Positions 1 through 10,863 of a stretch of 64,000 nt of DNA are shown piece after piece. The stretch is from Gemmatimonas phototrophica (GTDB lineage: Bacteria; Gemmatimonadota; Gemmatimonadetes; Gemmatimonadales; Gemmatimonadaceae). Under the pieces are notes generated by a model. That model was not told where the DNA came from. It was given only the letters and a program-made list of their open reading frames with translations, and did not search any database. The DNA is taken from positions 62,001-126,000 of the forward strand of contig CAMBNV010000002.1 of NCBI GenBank assembly GCA_945869195.1, written 5' to 3'. Both the position numbers and the translations under genes were made by a program. Position 1 is the stretch's first letter. Each line of letters begins with the position of its first letter.

Positions 1-695
1 TCACTGCGGTTGAGATCGCGCACATCGCGCGGATTGAAAAGATCGGCTGGTCGGAGGTGCTCGCGGCGCTGAAGGAGGCTGGGCTTGATACAATGCCTGG
101 CGGAGGGGCCGAAACCTTCAGTGCGGCGGTGCGCGAGGCGATCGCGAGCAAGAAGCTCGGTGCCGCTGACTACATCGGCGTGCATCGCGCTGCCCATGCC
201 CTCGGCATCCGCTCCAATAGCACAATGCTTTATGGTCATGTCGAGAGTTTTGCTGACCGCCTGGAGCATATGCAGATGCTACGCGATCTACAGGATGAGA
301 CGGGGGGGTTCCTCGCGTATATCCCCCTGGCCTATCACCCTGATGACAACGAACTCGGCAAACGGCTGAAGCGGCAGGGCATCGCCACGTCTGGGGTAGA
401 CGACCTGAAGAATCTCGCGGTCGGGCGGCTTTTCCTTGACAACTTCGCGCACGTAAAGAGTCATTGGATCATGGTGAGTCCCGCGCTCTCGCAGATTGCG
501 CTTCATTACGGCGTCAATGATCTCGAAGGGACGGTAGTGCGCGAGAAGATCTACCACGCCGTCGGCGCTCAGACGCAACAGGCCATGTCGTTACCCGAGA
601 TCCTCCGGCTGATCCGCGGCGCGGGCAAGATTCCTGCCGAACGCGACAGTTTCTACAATGTGCTCCGGACATTCGAGCAGTCCGAGGCGGCGTAG
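1..695 (+). CDS. mqnE: Aminofutalosine synthase MqnE, C-terminal part (5' end outside window)
   Basis: Radical-SAM enzyme of the futalosine route to menaquinone; the family joins the MqnA product to the adenosyl radical of SAM to give aminofutalosine. The reading frame is open from base 3, so the N-terminal FeS-binding cysteines lie outside the window. Visible family features are the GLDTMPGGGAE segment, STMLYGHVE, and the IALHYGVNDLEGT segment near the C-terminus. MqnC at 1609 shares this fold (GLDSIPGGGGE, TALHYGCNDFGS), but the MLYGHVE and HYGVNDLEG wording points to MqnE. The stop lies 2 bp before the mqnA start, so the two are probably co-transcribed. Confidence 0.9.
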   Translation, partial: TAVEIAHIARIEKIGWSEVLAALKEAGLDTMPGGGAETFSAAVREAIASKKLGAADYIGVHRAAHALGIRSNSTMLYGHVESFADRLEHMQMLRDLQDETGGFLAYIPLAYHPDDNELGKRLKRQGIATSGVDDLKNLAVGRLFLDNFAHVKSHWIMVSPALSQIALHYGVNDLEGTVVREKIYHAVGAQTQQAMSLPEILRLIRGAGKIPAERDSFYNVLRTFEQSEAA

Positions 696-697
696 CC

Positions 698-1558
698 GTG
701 CGCGTCGGACGCATCCCGTATATCAACTGCTTCCCTGTCTACGGGGCGGTGGACAGGGGCATCGTTCCGATGGCAGCAACGCTCGTCGATGGCGTTCCGA
801 CGGCGCTCAACCGGATGATGTCCAATGGCGCGCTCGACGTCTCGGTCGTGTCTGCCGTGGAGTATGCGCGCGACAGCGAGCGCTACCTGCTTCTGCCAGA
901 CCTCGCGATCTCCTCTGATGGCCCGGTGCGCAGTGTAATGCTTTTCTCGCACGAGCCGGCTGATTCGCTGACGGGAAAGCGAGTGCTCGTGAGCCGCTCC
1001 TCGATGACGAGTGTGCACCTCCTAGAGCTGCTGTTCGAGCACGTGTGGCGGGCACGACCGGTGTTCGTTCCTGGCGATGCAGAGGCTGACGCGCTCTCGC
1101 GCGACGGACAGCAGGAGTTCGGGGCGCGACTCGTGATCGGAGACGCGGCCCTCATGCTGCAGAGCGCTGAGCACCCCCTCGCGCGCGTACATGGTGCGGC
1201 CTACGCGCACGTGTACGACCTGGGTGCTGAGTGGAAGACCTGGACGGGGCTCCCGTTCGTGTTCGCGGTCTGGGTCGCCCAGCGCACGACACCGGTGACC
1301 GCCGCGCTCGCGGTCCACGCTTCACTGATCGATTCGCGAAATTGGGGCGTAACTCACCTCGCCGAACTCTCCGCGCAGGCCTCGCGCGCCACGGACGTAC
1401 CGATCCACGAGTGTCGACATTACTTCGACGGCCTCGATTGGCGACTGGGGCTTAAGGAACTAGAGGGTCTTTCCGAGTTCTTCCGCCGTCTCGAACTTGC
1501 CGGTCGCGTCCCGCAGGGCAAGCTCGCGTTCCTTCCCGCTGCGGGTCGAAGGGGATAG
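698..1558 (+). CDS. mqnA: Chorismate dehydratase MqnA
   Basis: Catalyses the first futalosine-pathway step, removing water from chorismate to give 3-[(1-carboxyvinyl)oxy]benzoate, the substrate of MqnE. The 286-residue protein has the periplasmic-binding-protein-like fold of the family: it opens with RVGRIPYINCFPVY, followed by VPTALNRMMSNGALDVSVVS and a SSMTSVHLLELL segment. Length is normal for the family. The start is a GTG placed 2 bp after the mqnE stop; no in-frame ATG sits nearby. Its position between mqnE and mqnC supports the assignment. Cytoplasmic. Confidence 0.93.
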   Translation: MRVGRIPYINCFPVYGAVDRGIVPMAATLVDGVPTALNRMMSNGALDVSVVSAVEYARDSERYLLLPDLAISSDGPVRSVMLFSHEPADSLTGKRVLVSRSSMTSVHLLELLFEHVWRARPVFVPGDAEADALSRDGQQEFGARLVIGDAALMLQSAEHPLARVHGAAYAHVYDLGAEWKTWTGLPFVFAVWVAQRTTPVTAALAVHASLIDSRNWGVTHLAELSAQASRATDVPIHECRHYFDGLDWRLGLKELEGLSEFFRRLELAGRVPQGKLAFLPAAGRRG

Positions 1559-1608
1559 TAGGAGTCGTCGCTCCCTTCACCCTCGCCCATCTCCCACCTG
1601 CCGTCTCC

Positions 1609-2655
1609 ATGTCCCACGTATCCGACCTTCTCGACTACTACTCGCGGGCACCGCTCCTTGAGCTGGGTGCGGCCGCTGATGCCATGCGCCGACGCTTGCA
1701 TCCAGAGCCCGTCGTCACGTATATCGTCGACCGCAACATCAACTACACGAACGTCTGTGTCGCGGACTGCGGCTTTTGCGCATTCTATCGCCGCCCCAAG
1801 GACGACCAGGGATGGACGTTGAGCTACGAACAGATCGGCGAGAAGATCGACGAGGTGAAGGCCATCGGTGGCGTGCAGATCCTCATTCAGGGCGGGCATA
1901 ACCCGTACATCCCGTTCGAGTGGTACCTCGAACTACTCAAGTACATCAAACGCAACCATCCGATCCATGTGCACGGTTTCTCGCCGAGCGAGGTGGACTT
2001 TTGGAGTACCCTCTACCGGATGGATGCGCGCACGGTCATCCAAGAACTGGTGAAGGCCGGACTCGACTCGATTCCGGGCGGCGGAGGCGAGATTCTCGTA
2101 CAGCGGGTCCGCGACCAAGTGGCCAAGAAGAAGGCGGGGGCCGACCGCTGGCTCGAAGTGATGGAAATCGCGCACAACGAGGGCCTCAAGACGTCATGCA
2201 CGATGATGTACGGCATCGGGGAGACACTGGCGGAGCGTGTGGAACACCTGCTCCGACTGAAGGAGGTCCAGGACCGCACGCATGGATTCACCGCCTTCAT
2301 TTGTTGGCCTCTTCAGCCGGAAAACACCCCCACGATGAGCCACATGCAGAAGACCGATGCGGTAGAGTATCTCCGCACCACGGCGTTTGCGCGCACCGTG
2401 CTGGATAGTATCCCGAACATCCAGGCCAGCTGGGTCACCATGGGAATGAAGGTCGGTCAGACTGCGCTGCATTACGGCTGCAACGATTTCGGTTCGCTGA
2501 TGCTCGAGGAGAACGTCGTCTCAGCCGCCAATACGACCCACCGCACGAGCATTGACGAGATGGAACAGCTCATCCGCGAAGCAGGCTTCACGCCGCAGCG
2601 CCGGCGACAGGACTACAGCGTCATCGCGTCGGATACTACCTGTGCGGTCGTGTGA
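1609..2655 (+). CDS. mqnC: Cyclic dehypoxanthine futalosine synthase MqnC
   Basis: Radical-SAM enzyme that cyclises dehypoxanthine futalosine in menaquinone synthesis. The 348-residue protein is full length, with the CX3CX2C cluster-binding motif at Cys50, Cys54 and Cys57 (CVADCGFC), then GGVQILIQGGHNP, GLDSIPGGGGE and HYGCNDFGS. It begins at an ATG 50 bp after mqnA and lies only 7 bp before ispF. The other enzymes of the route (MqnB and MqnD) are not in the window. A paralogous MqnE role is less likely because an MqnE is already encoded at position 1. Confidence 0.94.
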   Translation: MSHVSDLLDYYSRAPLLELGAAADAMRRRLHPEPVVTYIVDRNINYTNVCVADCGFCAFYRRPKDDQGWTLSYEQIGEKIDEVKAIGGVQILIQGGHNPYIPFEWYLELLKYIKRNHPIHVHGFSPSEVDFWSTLYRMDARTVIQELVKAGLDSIPGGGGEILVQRVRDQVAKKKAGADRWLEVMEIAHNEGLKTSCTMMYGIGETLAERVEHLLRLKEVQDRTHGFTAFICWPLQPENTPTMSHMQKTDAVEYLRTTAFARTVLDSIPNIQASWVTMGMKVGQTALHYGCNDFGSLMLEENVVSAANTTHRTSIDEMEQLIREAGFTPQRRRQDYSVIASDTTCAVV

Positions 2656-2662
2656 GGCCGAG

Positions 2663-3157
2663 ATGAGTCTTAATCTCCGCGTTGGAATCGGGTACGACTC
2701 CCATCGCTTTGCCGAAGGGGATGGCGTCCTGCTCGGCGGCGTGCTCATCCCCGCATTGGTGCGGTCCACCGGCCACTCGGACGCCGACGCAGTCTGCCAC
2801 GCGCTCACCGACGCGATCCTCGGGGGCGCTGGCGTGGGAGACATTGGCGAGATGTTTCCTGACACCGACGCCAAGAATGCCGGCCGCGACAGTATGGAGA
2901 TGCTCAGGCTTGCTGTGGCCCGCGTGCGCGCCGCCGGCTGGGCACCGGCGCAGGTTGACATCACTGTGATTGCCGAGACACCCAAGGTCGGGCCGCATCG
3001 CGCGGCGATCTGCGAGCGACTCGCGGCGGCGATTGGGGTCGCGCACGGAGACGTCATGATCAAGGGCAAAACGAACGAAGGGATGGGCTGGATTGGTCGC
3101 GGCGAAGGCCTGGCGTGCGTTGTCGTCGCCACGCTGTCGCGCATCGTCGAAGGCTGA
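2663..3157 (+). CDS. ispF: 2-C-methyl-D-erythritol 2,4-cyclodiphosphate synthase
   Basis: Non-mevalonate isoprenoid pathway enzyme; forms the cyclic diphosphate with release of CMP and acts as a zinc-dependent homotrimer. The 164-residue protein has the usual length. Metal ligands Asp12 and His14 (GYDSHRF) and His46 (VCHALTD) are visible, as are GDIGEMFPDTD and the C-terminal TNEGMGWIGRGEG. The frame is open further upstream to 2552 but that stretch overlaps mqnC; the ATG at 2663 follows a GAGGCCGAG ribosome-binding region and gives the normal N-terminus. IspD is not beside it. Confidence 0.95.
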   Translation: MSLNLRVGIGYDSHRFAEGDGVLLGGVLIPALVRSTGHSDADAVCHALTDAILGGAGVGDIGEMFPDTDAKNAGRDSMEMLRLAVARVRAAGWAPAQVDITVIAETPKVGPHRAAICERLAAAIGVAHGDVMIKGKTNEGMGWIGRGEGLACVVVATLSRIVEG

Positions 3158-3158
3158 C

Positions 3159-3812
3159 ATGGACGCGCTGACTGGATGGCTCTCGGGCGCTTCGCTCGAG
3201 TCGATCTACTGGCTCATCTTCGTGGCGTCGTTCATCGAGGGGGTCCTACCGCTGATGCCCGGCGATCTCGCCACGGCACTCCTTGCCTTCTTCGCCGCTC
3301 GCGCCGGCGGGCATCTGGCGCCGACCATCGCCGCAGTCACCGTCGGCAGCGTGCTCGGCGGAATCGTCATGTGGTGGATCGGACGCCGCTTTGGCGCGGA
3401 GTGGCTTGCGCATCGGATCGGTCGCTTGGGTTTTGGGAAGGCAGAACAGCGGATCGAAGCGGCGGAGCACCGGGTTGAGATCGCGTATAGGCAGTATGGG
3501 TGGATGGCGCTCTTTGTGAGCCGATTCCTCCCCGGTGTGCGCGCCGTGGTTCCGGCGGTAGCAGGGGCGCTTCGGATTCCGCTCTGGGAGGTGACCGCGA
3601 TCTTCACGATCGCCTCTGGCAGCTGGTACGGGATTATTTGCTGGATCGCGTTCCGCGTAGGCGAGGATTGGGAGACGGTCCGCGAAACGCTCGAGGTCGT
3701 CGCGCGCAATGTGGGAATCGGCGCCATCGGTGTGGCGCTCGTGATGGTGCTCATCGGCTGGAAGCTCTGGCGCCGCCGCGCCACGCGCTTGAAGGCGTCT
3801 CCCACCGCGTGA
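3159..3812 (+). CDS. DedA-family integral membrane protein
   Basis: SNARE-associated/VTT (DedA) family; members are proposed lipid scramblases or transporters of the inner membrane. The 217-residue product has the typical order: a hydrophobic N-terminus with FIEGVLPLMPGD (the E..P..P motif), a glycine-rich segment TVGSVLGGIVMWWIGRRFG, an amphipathic charged stretch, then FVSRFLPGVRAVVPAVAGALR, the conserved R-x3-G-x-R region, and two C-terminal membrane segments. Starts at an ATG 1 bp after the ispF stop (the open frame upstream overlaps ispF) and ends in a GTGA overlap with xerD. Substrate cannot be told from sequence. Confidence 0.88.
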   Translation: MDALTGWLSGASLESIYWLIFVASFIEGVLPLMPGDLATALLAFFAARAGGHLAPTIAAVTVGSVLGGIVMWWIGRRFGAEWLAHRIGRLGFGKAEQRIEAAEHRVEIAYRQYGWMALFVSRFLPGVRAVVPAVAGALRIPLWEVTAIFTIASGSWYGIICWIAFRVGEDWETVRETLEVVARNVGIGAIGVALVMVLIGWKLWRRRATRLKASPTA

Positions 3813-4723
3813 CTCTTACGGCCGACGAGAGCGCTCGCCACTTTCTCCTCGAACGATTCGACGAGTTCCTCTCGCTCGAGCGGGGTAGCAGCGTGCGTAC
3901 CAACGAGGCCTACGGCCGCGATCTGCTGCGCCTGGCCACCTGGGCGACGGGGAGGCAGGTCGGATCACCGGCAGCACTCACGCCGGCCCATCTCCGCGAG
4001 TTCGTGTATCAGCTGAACGACCTCGGACTCGCGCCGAGCAGCATCCGCCGAGGGATCTCGGCGATACGCACCTGGTATCGATTTCTGCTCACGGAAGGCG
4101 TGGTGTCCAAGGATCCGAGCGAGCAACTCGAGACGCCGAAAAAGTGGCGCCTGCTGCCGGAGGTGCTCACGGCAATAGAGATCGAACGCATCATGGACGC
4201 CGTTTCGCTCGACGAACCCCTCGCATTTCGCGACCGTGCGATGCTCGAACTGGCGTACGGGGCGGGGCTGCGGGTGAGTGAATGGATCGGGATCCTGTCG
4301 AGGGATGTCGTCTTCGAGGAACTCGTGGTCCGCGTCCTCGGGAAGGGGGGAAAGGAACGACTAGTCCCGATCGGGAGGAAGGCGGCTGGCGCCCTCGCGA
4401 TGTATCTGCGGGAGCTCCGCCCGGTGCTGGAAAAGGGCGCCGGAGAAGGGAGGTTGTTTCTGAATGGACGGGGCCGGCCGCTCTCGCGGATGGGCGCGTG
4501 GAAGATTCTGCGAAAATACGTCGAGAAGGCCGGAATTGAGAAGGCGGTGACTCCGCATACCTTACGGCATAGTTTTGCGACACACCTGCTCGAGGGTGGG
4601 GCCGACCTGCGCGCCGTCCAGGAGATGCTGGGACACGCGGACATCTCGACGACGCAGATCTACACGCACGTCGATCGCGAGCATCTGCGACAGGTGCACA
4701 AACAGTTCCATCCGCGCGGGTAA
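3809..4723 (+). CDS. xerD: Site-specific tyrosine recombinase, XerD type
   Basis: Chromosome-dimer-resolution recombinase that would act at dif with a XerC partner and FtsK. The 304-residue protein has an N-terminal SAM-like core-binding domain (about 10-95) and a catalytic domain with the full set of active-site residues: Arg155 (GLRVSE), Lys179 (GKGGKER), His250 and Arg253 (HTLRH), His276 (GHADI) and nucleophile Tyr285 (QIYTHV). The C-terminal tail LRQVHKQFHPRG resembles that of XerD rather than XerC. The GTG start at 3809 overlaps the dedA stop; the frame is open back to 3500 but that is shadow coding inside dedA. A dif-like site lies about 20 kb away at 24677. Confidence 0.88.
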   Translation: MTLTADESARHFLLERFDEFLSLERGSSVRTNEAYGRDLLRLATWATGRQVGSPAALTPAHLREFVYQLNDLGLAPSSIRRGISAIRTWYRFLLTEGVVSKDPSEQLETPKKWRLLPEVLTAIEIERIMDAVSLDEPLAFRDRAMLELAYGAGLRVSEWIGILSRDVVFEELVVRVLGKGGKERLVPIGRKAAGALAMYLRELRPVLEKGAGEGRLFLNGRGRPLSRMGAWKILRKYVEKAGIEKAVTPHTLRHSFATHLLEGGADLRAVQEMLGHADISTTQIYTHVDREHLRQVHKQFHPRG

Positions 4724-4759
4724 CTGGAAGGAATCGCATCACTCTTCGATTTGCACTCT

Positions 4760-5347
4760 ATGATCCTCGTCATCGATAACTACGATTCCTTTACCTACAA
4801 TCTCGTGCAGTACTTCGGCGAGCTCGGGGAAGACCCGGTCGTCGTGCGCAACGACGCGATCACACTCGACGCAATCGCCGTCTTGGCGCCCGAGGCCATT
4901 GTGCTCGGCCCCGGCCCAGGGACGCCAGGTGAGGCGGGGATCACCGTCTCGGTGATCCGACGGTTCGGCGCAACGATTCCAATCTTGGGAGTCTGCCTCG
5001 GCCATCAGGCGATCGCCGAGGCGTACGGCGGGCGGGTCATTCTGGCGCCGCGCGGTGTCATGCATGGCAAAACGTCGTTGATTTGCCACGCTGAGGCTGG
5101 TCTCTTCCAGGGGCTGCCAACTCCGCTGGAGGTCATGCGGTACCACTCGCTGGCGGTGGAGCACGGCTCGCTGCCCGGCGTCCTTGAGTCGACGGCCTGG
5201 GCCGTCGACGACCCAGCGGAAATCCACGCCGTGCGGCACCGGGAGCACCGGGTGCACGGTGTGCAGTTTCATCCAGAATCGATTGGGACACCGGACGGCC
5301 AGCGTCTCCTCCACAACTTCCTCAGAATCGTCCGGCCGACGGGGTGA
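4760..5347 (+). CDS. pabA: Glutamine amidotransferase subunit of anthranilate/aminodeoxychorismate synthase
   Basis: Class I glutamine amidotransferase that hands ammonia to a chorismate-binding partner (TrpE or PabB). The 195-residue protein shows the N-terminal MILVIDNYDSFTYN, the oxyanion/GPGPGTP region, the nucleophile Cys79 in GVCLGHQ, and a His/Glu pair near 171/173 in VQFHPES. The partner gene is not in the window, so anthranilate (trpG) and folate (pabA) roles cannot be separated; some bacteria use one protein for both. The ATG at 4760 is preferred over an in-frame TTG nine bases upstream because it gives the conserved N-terminus. Confidence 0.9.
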   Translation: MILVIDNYDSFTYNLVQYFGELGEDPVVVRNDAITLDAIAVLAPEAIVLGPGPGTPGEAGITVSVIRRFGATIPILGVCLGHQAIAEAYGGRVILAPRGVMHGKTSLICHAEAGLFQGLPTPLEVMRYHSLAVEHGSLPGVLESTAWAVDDPAEIHAVRHREHRVHGVQFHPESIGTPDGQRLLHNFLRIVRPTG

Positions 5348-5413
5348 GCCACCGGATACCAAGCCAGATGAGCGGGGTTCTCGCTCCCAGAAAATCAGTT
5401 TTGTGATGCCCAC

Positions 5414-5441
5414 TTGTAGACCGTTGCGCGGGCCATAGATT
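5414..5441 (+). promoter_or_regulatory. Candidate sigma-70 type promoter for the kds-lpt-rpoN unit
   Basis: A TTGTAG box and a TAGATT box are separated by 16 bp in the 143-bp gap before kdsB. No other gap of similar size occurs until after rpoN, so a promoter is expected here. The match to the consensus is only partial and no transcript start is known. Confidence 0.3.
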
Positions 5442-5490
5442 CGACTGGCGTGGATTTTGCGTCAGGACGACCCTATGAGGTGAGCTCCGA

Positions 5491-7921
<2,431 letters not shown>

Positions 7922-7922
<1 letters not shown>

Positions 7923-8752
7923 TGGCCGCGACCTTCCCGACGGATCGCCTGTTCCTTATCGCTGGTCCGTGCGTCATCGAAGGCGATGACCTGATGCTCC
8001 GTATTGCCGACCATCTGGCACGACTCGCTGAGCGTGTGCCGGGTGGCGTTATTTTCAAGGCAAGTTTCGACAAGGCGAACCGCTCGAACGTCGGCGCCCA
8101 TCGGGGTCCTGGAATTGAGGAGGGGCTGGCCGCCCTGGTCCGCGTGCGCGAGCGCACGGGACTTCCCGTGATTACCGACGTGCACCTGCCCGAGCAGTGC
8201 GCCATGGTGGCCGGCGCCGTGGATGTCCTGCAGATCCCCGCCTTCCTCTGTCGGCAGACCGATCTGCTCGAGGCGGCCGCTGCTACCGGCAAACCGGTGA
8301 ATGTCAAAAAGGGGCAATGGATGCATCCGGAGGGGATGGCGGGTGCAGTGCAAAAGATCCGCGCCGCGTATCCAACGGCCTCGCGCGAGTCCCAAGGCGA
8401 CTGTGTCGTCGCCGTAACCGAGCGCGGCAGCTTCTTTGGGTACGGGGATCTCGTGGTCGACATGCGCAACTTTGCCCGCCTGCGTGAATCGTGCGCTGCC
8501 CCGGTGATCTTCGACGCGACGCATTCCGTACAACGTCCGGGACTCGGGCAGGGTGGTGCGTCCGGTGGGGCTCGTGAGTGCATCCCCCCGCTCGCGCTCG
8601 CCGCCTGTGCGGCCGGGGCGGATGGCCTGTTCCTCGAGACGCATCCCGATCCCGATCGATCGCCGAGCGATGGTCCGAACATGGTCCCATTGCACGAGCT
8701 CGACGCACTCATCGCGAAGTGCATCTCCACTTGGGAGATTGCGCGCCGATGA
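7922..8752 (+). CDS. kdsA: 3-deoxy-8-phosphooctulonate (Kdo-8-P) synthase
   Basis: Condenses phosphoenolpyruvate with arabinose 5-phosphate to Kdo 8-phosphate, a TIM-barrel cytoplasmic enzyme. The 276-residue protein shows LIAGPCVIE, FKASFDKANRSN, TDVHLPEQ, VNVKKGQWM, the FDATHSVQRPG motif and LETHPDPDRSPSDGPNM. The VNVKKGQW segment has Lys where Asn/Cys usage separates metal-free from metal-dependent subclasses, so the metal dependence is not settled from sequence here. It overlaps pyrG by one base and kdsC by four. Confidence 0.96.
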
Positions 8753-9324
8753 CCCTGGCTGCGCCTGCAGGCTCTCTCGCACCGGCCCTTGCGGCACAGA
8801 TCCGCCTCGTCTGCTTCGACGTCGACGGCGTTCTCACTGACGGTGGGGTGATCCTCGGCGATGTGGCGGGTGCGCGCGTGGAGCTCAAGCAGTACGACAT
8901 CCAGGACGGGCTCGGCATCAAGATGCTGCAACAGGCAGGGATTCTCATCGCGATCGTCACTGGTCGCGAGTCGGTGAGCGTCGCGCTCCGCGCGTTGGAG
9001 CTAGCGGTCGATGATTGCATACAGGACAATCAGGCACGCAAAGTGCCCGCGCTCCGGAGCCTGCTTGCGAAGCACGCGCTCACCTGGGATCAGGTGGCGT
9101 TCGTCGGAGACGACCTTCCCGATCTCGGAGTGATGCGACTCGTCGGTCTCTCGGTCGCCGTCGGCAATGCAGTTCCGGAGGCGCGTCAGGCCGCCACACT
9201 CTTGCTCACGAAATGTGGCGGGGCCGGGGCGGTGCGTGAGTTCTGTGAGACGCTGTTGCGCGCACGCGGTGAGTGGGACGTTCAGGTCGATGCCTATGTT
9301 ACGAGCCGCTCGGAGGCATCGTGA
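8749..9324 (+). CDS. kdsC: Kdo-8-phosphate phosphatase (HAD family)
   Basis: Removes the 8-phosphate from Kdo-8-P. The 191-residue HAD-superfamily protein has motif I with Asp24 and Asp26 (CFDVDGVLTDG), motif II in IAIVTGRES, and motif IV in AFVGDDLPDLGVM. The ATG at 8749 overlaps the kdsA stop (ATGA); the frame is open earlier but within kdsA. A C-terminal tail of about 15 residues after the core is slightly longer than in the short KdsC enzymes. Neighbours on both sides catalyse the preceding steps of the same pathway. Confidence 0.94.
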   Translation: MTLAAPAGSLAPALAAQIRLVCFDVDGVLTDGGVILGDVAGARVELKQYDIQDGLGIKMLQQAGILIAIVTGRESVSVALRALELAVDDCIQDNQARKVPALRSLLAKHALTWDQVAFVGDDLPDLGVMRLVGLSVAVGNAVPEARQAATLLLTKCGGAGAVREFCETLLRARGEWDVQVDAYVTSRSEAS

Positions 9325-10286
9325 GTCAGGAACGTATCGTGGAGCGGGGACGCCGCGTTCTCCGCCTTGAACAGGAGGCGCTCGGCGGCGCAGCGGAACG
9401 CCTGGGAGAGGAGTTCGCGAAGGCGGTTCAGTTAATCAAGGGGTCGACCGGTCGCGTGATTATCTCGGGCATCGGCAAATCAGGACTGATCGCACGAAAG
9501 ATCGCGGCGACGATGACAAGCACCGGCACGCCGGCGGCTTTCCTGCACCCGACCGAAAGCGTGCACGGGGACCTGGGCATCGTGGGCGCCAACGACGTCG
9601 CGATCCTGCTCTCGAAGAGTGGGGAGACGGTTGAACTGCTTCCGTTGCTGGAACAGCTCACGCGTCTCGGGGTACCATGCATCGCGATTACCGGAGACGC
9701 TCGCTCGACATTGGCGAAGCAGTGCACCGTCGCACTCGACGCGTGGATACGCGAGGAGGCGTGCCCACACGACCTGGCCCCGACGACCAGCACTACACTC
9801 GCGCTGGCGCTCGGCGACGCCCTCGCGGTGGCGCTCTTGGAGGAGAAGGGGTTCCGCCGCGAGGACTTCGCCCGCTTTCATCCCGGCGGTTCGCTCGGAC
9901 GCCGGCTGTTGCTGCGGGTGCGGGATGTCATGGTCACCGACGCATTACCTCTGCTCGCCTCTGCGGCGACGATGCGTGAGGCGGTCGTACTGCTGGCGGA
10001 GCGGCGTGGCCTGTGCATGATCGTGGCGCCAGACCGCCGACTCATCGGCGTCATCACCACCGGCGATCTCTCGCGCCTTATGGAGCGAGAGGAGAACATT
10101 TTCCCCATCCTCGTCGACGGTGTGATGAATCGTACTCCACAATCGATACATATCGATGAGCTCGCGAGCGCGGCGGTCCATCTCATGGAGACAAAGCGGA
10201 TCATCGCGCTGCCGGTGCTCGACGTCGACGAACACATTGTCGGCGTGGTGCACCTGCACGACCTCCTGCGTGCGGGAGCCGTCTGA
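9321..10286 (+). CDS. kdsD: Arabinose-5-phosphate isomerase
   Basis: Interconverts ribulose 5-phosphate and arabinose 5-phosphate, feeding KdsA. The 321-residue protein has an N-terminal SIS domain (about 40-175: VIISGIGKSGLIARKIAATM, HPTESVHGDLG, LLSKSGETVE, and the ALGDALA helix) and two C-terminal CBS domains (from about 205). This is the classic KdsD/GutQ layout. The GTG start at 9321 overlaps the kdsC stop; bases upstream belong to kdsC. With kdsA, kdsB and kdsC it completes the CMP-Kdo pathway in one operon. Confidence 0.95.
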   Translation: MSQERIVERGRRVLRLEQEALGGAAERLGEEFAKAVQLIKGSTGRVIISGIGKSGLIARKIAATMTSTGTPAAFLHPTESVHGDLGIVGANDVAILLSKSGETVELLPLLEQLTRLGVPCIAITGDARSTLAKQCTVALDAWIREEACPHDLAPTTSTTLALALGDALAVALLEEKGFRREDFARFHPGGSLGRRLLLRVRDVMVTDALPLLASAATMREAVVLLAERRGLCMIVAPDRRLIGVITTGDLSRLMEREENIFPILVDGVMNRTPQSIHIDELASAAVHLMETKRIIALPVLDVDEHIVGVVHLHDLLRAGAV

Positions 10287-10288
10287 CC

Positions 10289-10861
10289 ATGCGCCGCACT
10301 TCTCCGTTTGTGGTTGGCGTTGCGCTCTCAGTCATTGTCGCCGCAGGCTCCTGCTCCGGACGAGGAGAGATGCAGACAATCGGCGGAGCGGAGCCGAGCC
10401 TTCTTGATTCAGCAGACCAGATCGCCTTTGGATTCCGCACACTCGTCACGGACGGCGGGTTACTGCGCGCAGAAATTTTTGCGGACACCGCCATCTTTTT
10501 CGATCAGAGCACTCGCGCATCGCTGCGAATAGTGCACGGCGATTTTTTCGGTGCGACCGGTGCGAAAGAGGCCACCCTCACCGCGCGCATTGGCAATCTC
10601 GATACCCGCACCAACGTGCTCGAAGCCTGGGGCGACGTCGTCATCACGTCGGTCGACGGCCGCGTGCTGAAGACGCCGATGATCCGTTACATCCAGTCAC
10701 AGAACCAGGTGACCTCGGACTCGGCATTCCTCCTGAGTGAGCCGGGCGAGAAGGTGATCAGCGGCGTGGGGTTTCGGGCTGACCCCAGCCTGAACGCCGT
10801 AGAGGTGCTCAAAGTCCGCAGCGGGCGCGGCGGCACCTTCCGCGTGCCGGGGGGCGGCTGA
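10289..10861 (+). CDS. lptC: LPS-export periplasmic protein LptC
   Basis: Bitopic or lipid-anchored periplasmic partner that receives LPS from LptB2FG and passes it to LptA. The 190-residue protein has a short basic N-terminus and a hydrophobic segment ending in AAGSC at about residue 22, which could be a lipobox, followed by a beta-rich YrbK/LptC region (about 50-180). Identity is helped strongly by position between kdsD and lptA/lptB, since LptC sequences are weakly conserved. The lipoprotein possibility is an inference; the E. coli protein is membrane-anchored by an uncleaved helix. Confidence 0.8.
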   Translation: MRRTSPFVVGVALSVIVAAGSCSGRGEMQTIGGAEPSLLDSADQIAFGFRTLVTDGGLLRAEIFADTAIFFDQSTRASLRIVHGDFFGATGAKEATLTARIGNLDTRTNVLEAWGDVVITSVDGRVLKTPMIRYIQSQNQVTSDSAFLLSEPGEKVISGVGFRADPSLNAVEVLKVRSGRGGTFRVPGGG

Positions 10862-10863
10862 CC

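Noticed and set aside
3500-3808. Long 5' extension of the xerD reading frame
   Set aside because: It lies wholly inside the dedA gene in another frame and has no recombinase similarity; the GTG at 3809 gives the normal XerD length.
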